Below, piece after piece: positions 11,859-12,312 of a DNA stretch of 12,312 nucleotides. Under the pieces are notes generated by a model, which made no database searches, was not told the origin of the DNA, and saw nothing but the letters and a program-made list of their open reading frames with translations. Every line of letters begins with the position of its first letter. Position 1 is the stretch's first letter. A program made the translations under genes and the position numbers. Location of the stretch: positions 1 to 12,312 of the forward strand of contig JALXES010000097.1 in NCBI GenBank assembly GCA_027069365.1, in the 5' to 3' direction. The DNA comes from Candidatus Moraniibacteriota bacterium (GTDB lineage Bacteria; Patescibacteriota; Minisyncoccia; Moranbacterales; GCA-2747515).

Positions 11859-12312
11859 CTACTCCACCACGCGGAAATTCAGCATCATCCCGGCGTGCAG
11901 GTGCTCGGCGATGTGGCAGTGCGCCATCCACTGTCCCGGGTTGCTCATGTCTACCAGGAGGTCCACCGTTTCGCCGGCGCGCACCAGCGCGGTGTCCTTC
12001 CACTGGAGGTTGTCATTCGCGCGCATGTCTCCCGGGTGTCCCCAGTCGCTCGCCAGGACCACGAACCGCTGCCCGTGGAAATGGATCGGGTGCTGCATCG
12101 GGTGCATGGAATCCGGATCGTTGAAGATGCGCACCTTGACCAGCTGTCCCTTCTTAAAAGTCCAGTCTGTGATGTCCATATTGGTCTTGCCGGTTGTCTC
12201 ATCCAGCAAGTACCACTCCATCATCTTTGTATTGCTCATCGCGTTCATACGACCCAGCATATCGTCCCAGACAATGCCGTCGCCGGACTGCGTTGCGCGT
12301 GGTGTACCACCC
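11859..12312 (-). CDS. Multicopper oxidase, C-terminal part (cut by window edge)
   Basis: The last 150 residues of a multicopper oxidase; the frame is open to the window edge, so the N-terminus, signal peptide and first cupredoxin domains are not seen. The C-terminal cupredoxin domain has HPMQHPIHFHG (one T1 His plus T2/T3 His) and the terminal HCHIAEHLHAGM block, giving the Cys-His electron path to the trinuclear centre and the T1 Cys, His and axial Met. All expected ligands are present, so the enzyme should oxidise a substrate and reduce oxygen to water. Substrate (phenol, metal ion such as Cu or Mn, or other) cannot be inferred from this part. A copper nitrite reductase is less likely, because the full HCHxxxH T3 set is retained. 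It stops 77 bases upstream of the miaB-like start; that gap holds only the miaB promoter and a weak 5-bp hairpin. Confidence 0.9.
   Translation of the reverse strand, partial: GGTPRATQSGDGIVWDDMLGRMNAMSNTKMMEWYLLDETTGKTNMDITDWTFKKGQLVKVRIFNDPDSMHPMQHPIHFHGQRFVVLASDWGHPGDMRANDNLQWKDTALVRAGETVDLLVDMSNPGQWMAHCHIAEHLHAGMMLNFRVVE

Noticed and set aside
11782..12003. A 74-codon upstream extension of the miaB-like frame
   Set aside because: It overlaps the multicopper oxidase C-terminus in another frame, has Arg/Gly/Pro-rich composition, and the conserved family N-terminus begins right after the ATG at 11781.
1..12312. CRISPR array, tRNA, rRNA or insertion sequence
   Set aside because: No regularly spaced repeats, cloverleaf with GGTTCRA-type arm, rRNA-like stretch or transposase motif was noticed on either strand.

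Overview
The window looks like a chromosomal segment of a Patescibacteria/CPR bacterium, most likely Parcubacteria-like. This is an inference from four things: small, tightly packed genes; an S74 tail-fibre-type surface protein beside secreted proteins with SxxF-type N-terminal repeats; a short cupin protein and a TRAM-less MiaB-type enzyme of the kind I associate with that group; and extended -10 promoters (TGTGGTATAAT type) lying at or near start codons. No rRNA, tRNA, CRISPR array, transposase or phage structural block is visible.

Layout. At 37-1593 (-) lies xseA, the large subunit of exonuclease VII, with an HRDC domain fused to its N-terminus. A short divergent promoter region with a central dyad separates it from a secreted lytic transglycosylase (1677-3149, +). 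A long bidirectional hairpin terminator (3175-3210) closes that gene and the convergent surface operon. The operon (-) runs from a membrane-anchored DUF916-like protein (5283-6236) into a large secreted S74 autoprocessing protein (3239-5260). Back-to-back with it, from mirror-image promoters, is a third secreted protein (6326-7375, +). That gene shares its stop palindrome CTAG with a convergent membrane-tethered thermonuclease-type nuclease (7372-7920, -).

The right half is all on the minus strand. It holds, in transcription order from the right edge: the C-terminal part of a multicopper oxidase (edge-truncated), a MiaB/RimO-type radical SAM methylthiotransferase lacking its TRAM domain, a 69-aa acidic ORFan, a 102-aa hypothetical protein containing a long DNA palindrome, a beta-CASP metallo-beta-lactamase-fold nuclease, and a small cupin.

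Working together. Four adjacent loci encode proteins with export signals: a cell-wall-cutting transglycosylase, an S74 fibre-like protein, its membrane-anchored partner and a divergent surface protein. A tethered nuclease follows. I infer a cell-surface module for contact with another cell and for nucleic-acid scavenging, which would suit an episymbiont, but nothing in the sequence proves it. The rest are nucleic-acid housekeeping genes (ExoVII, beta-CASP nuclease, tRNA thiomethylation) plus a copper oxidase. All intergenic gaps are under 150 bases.
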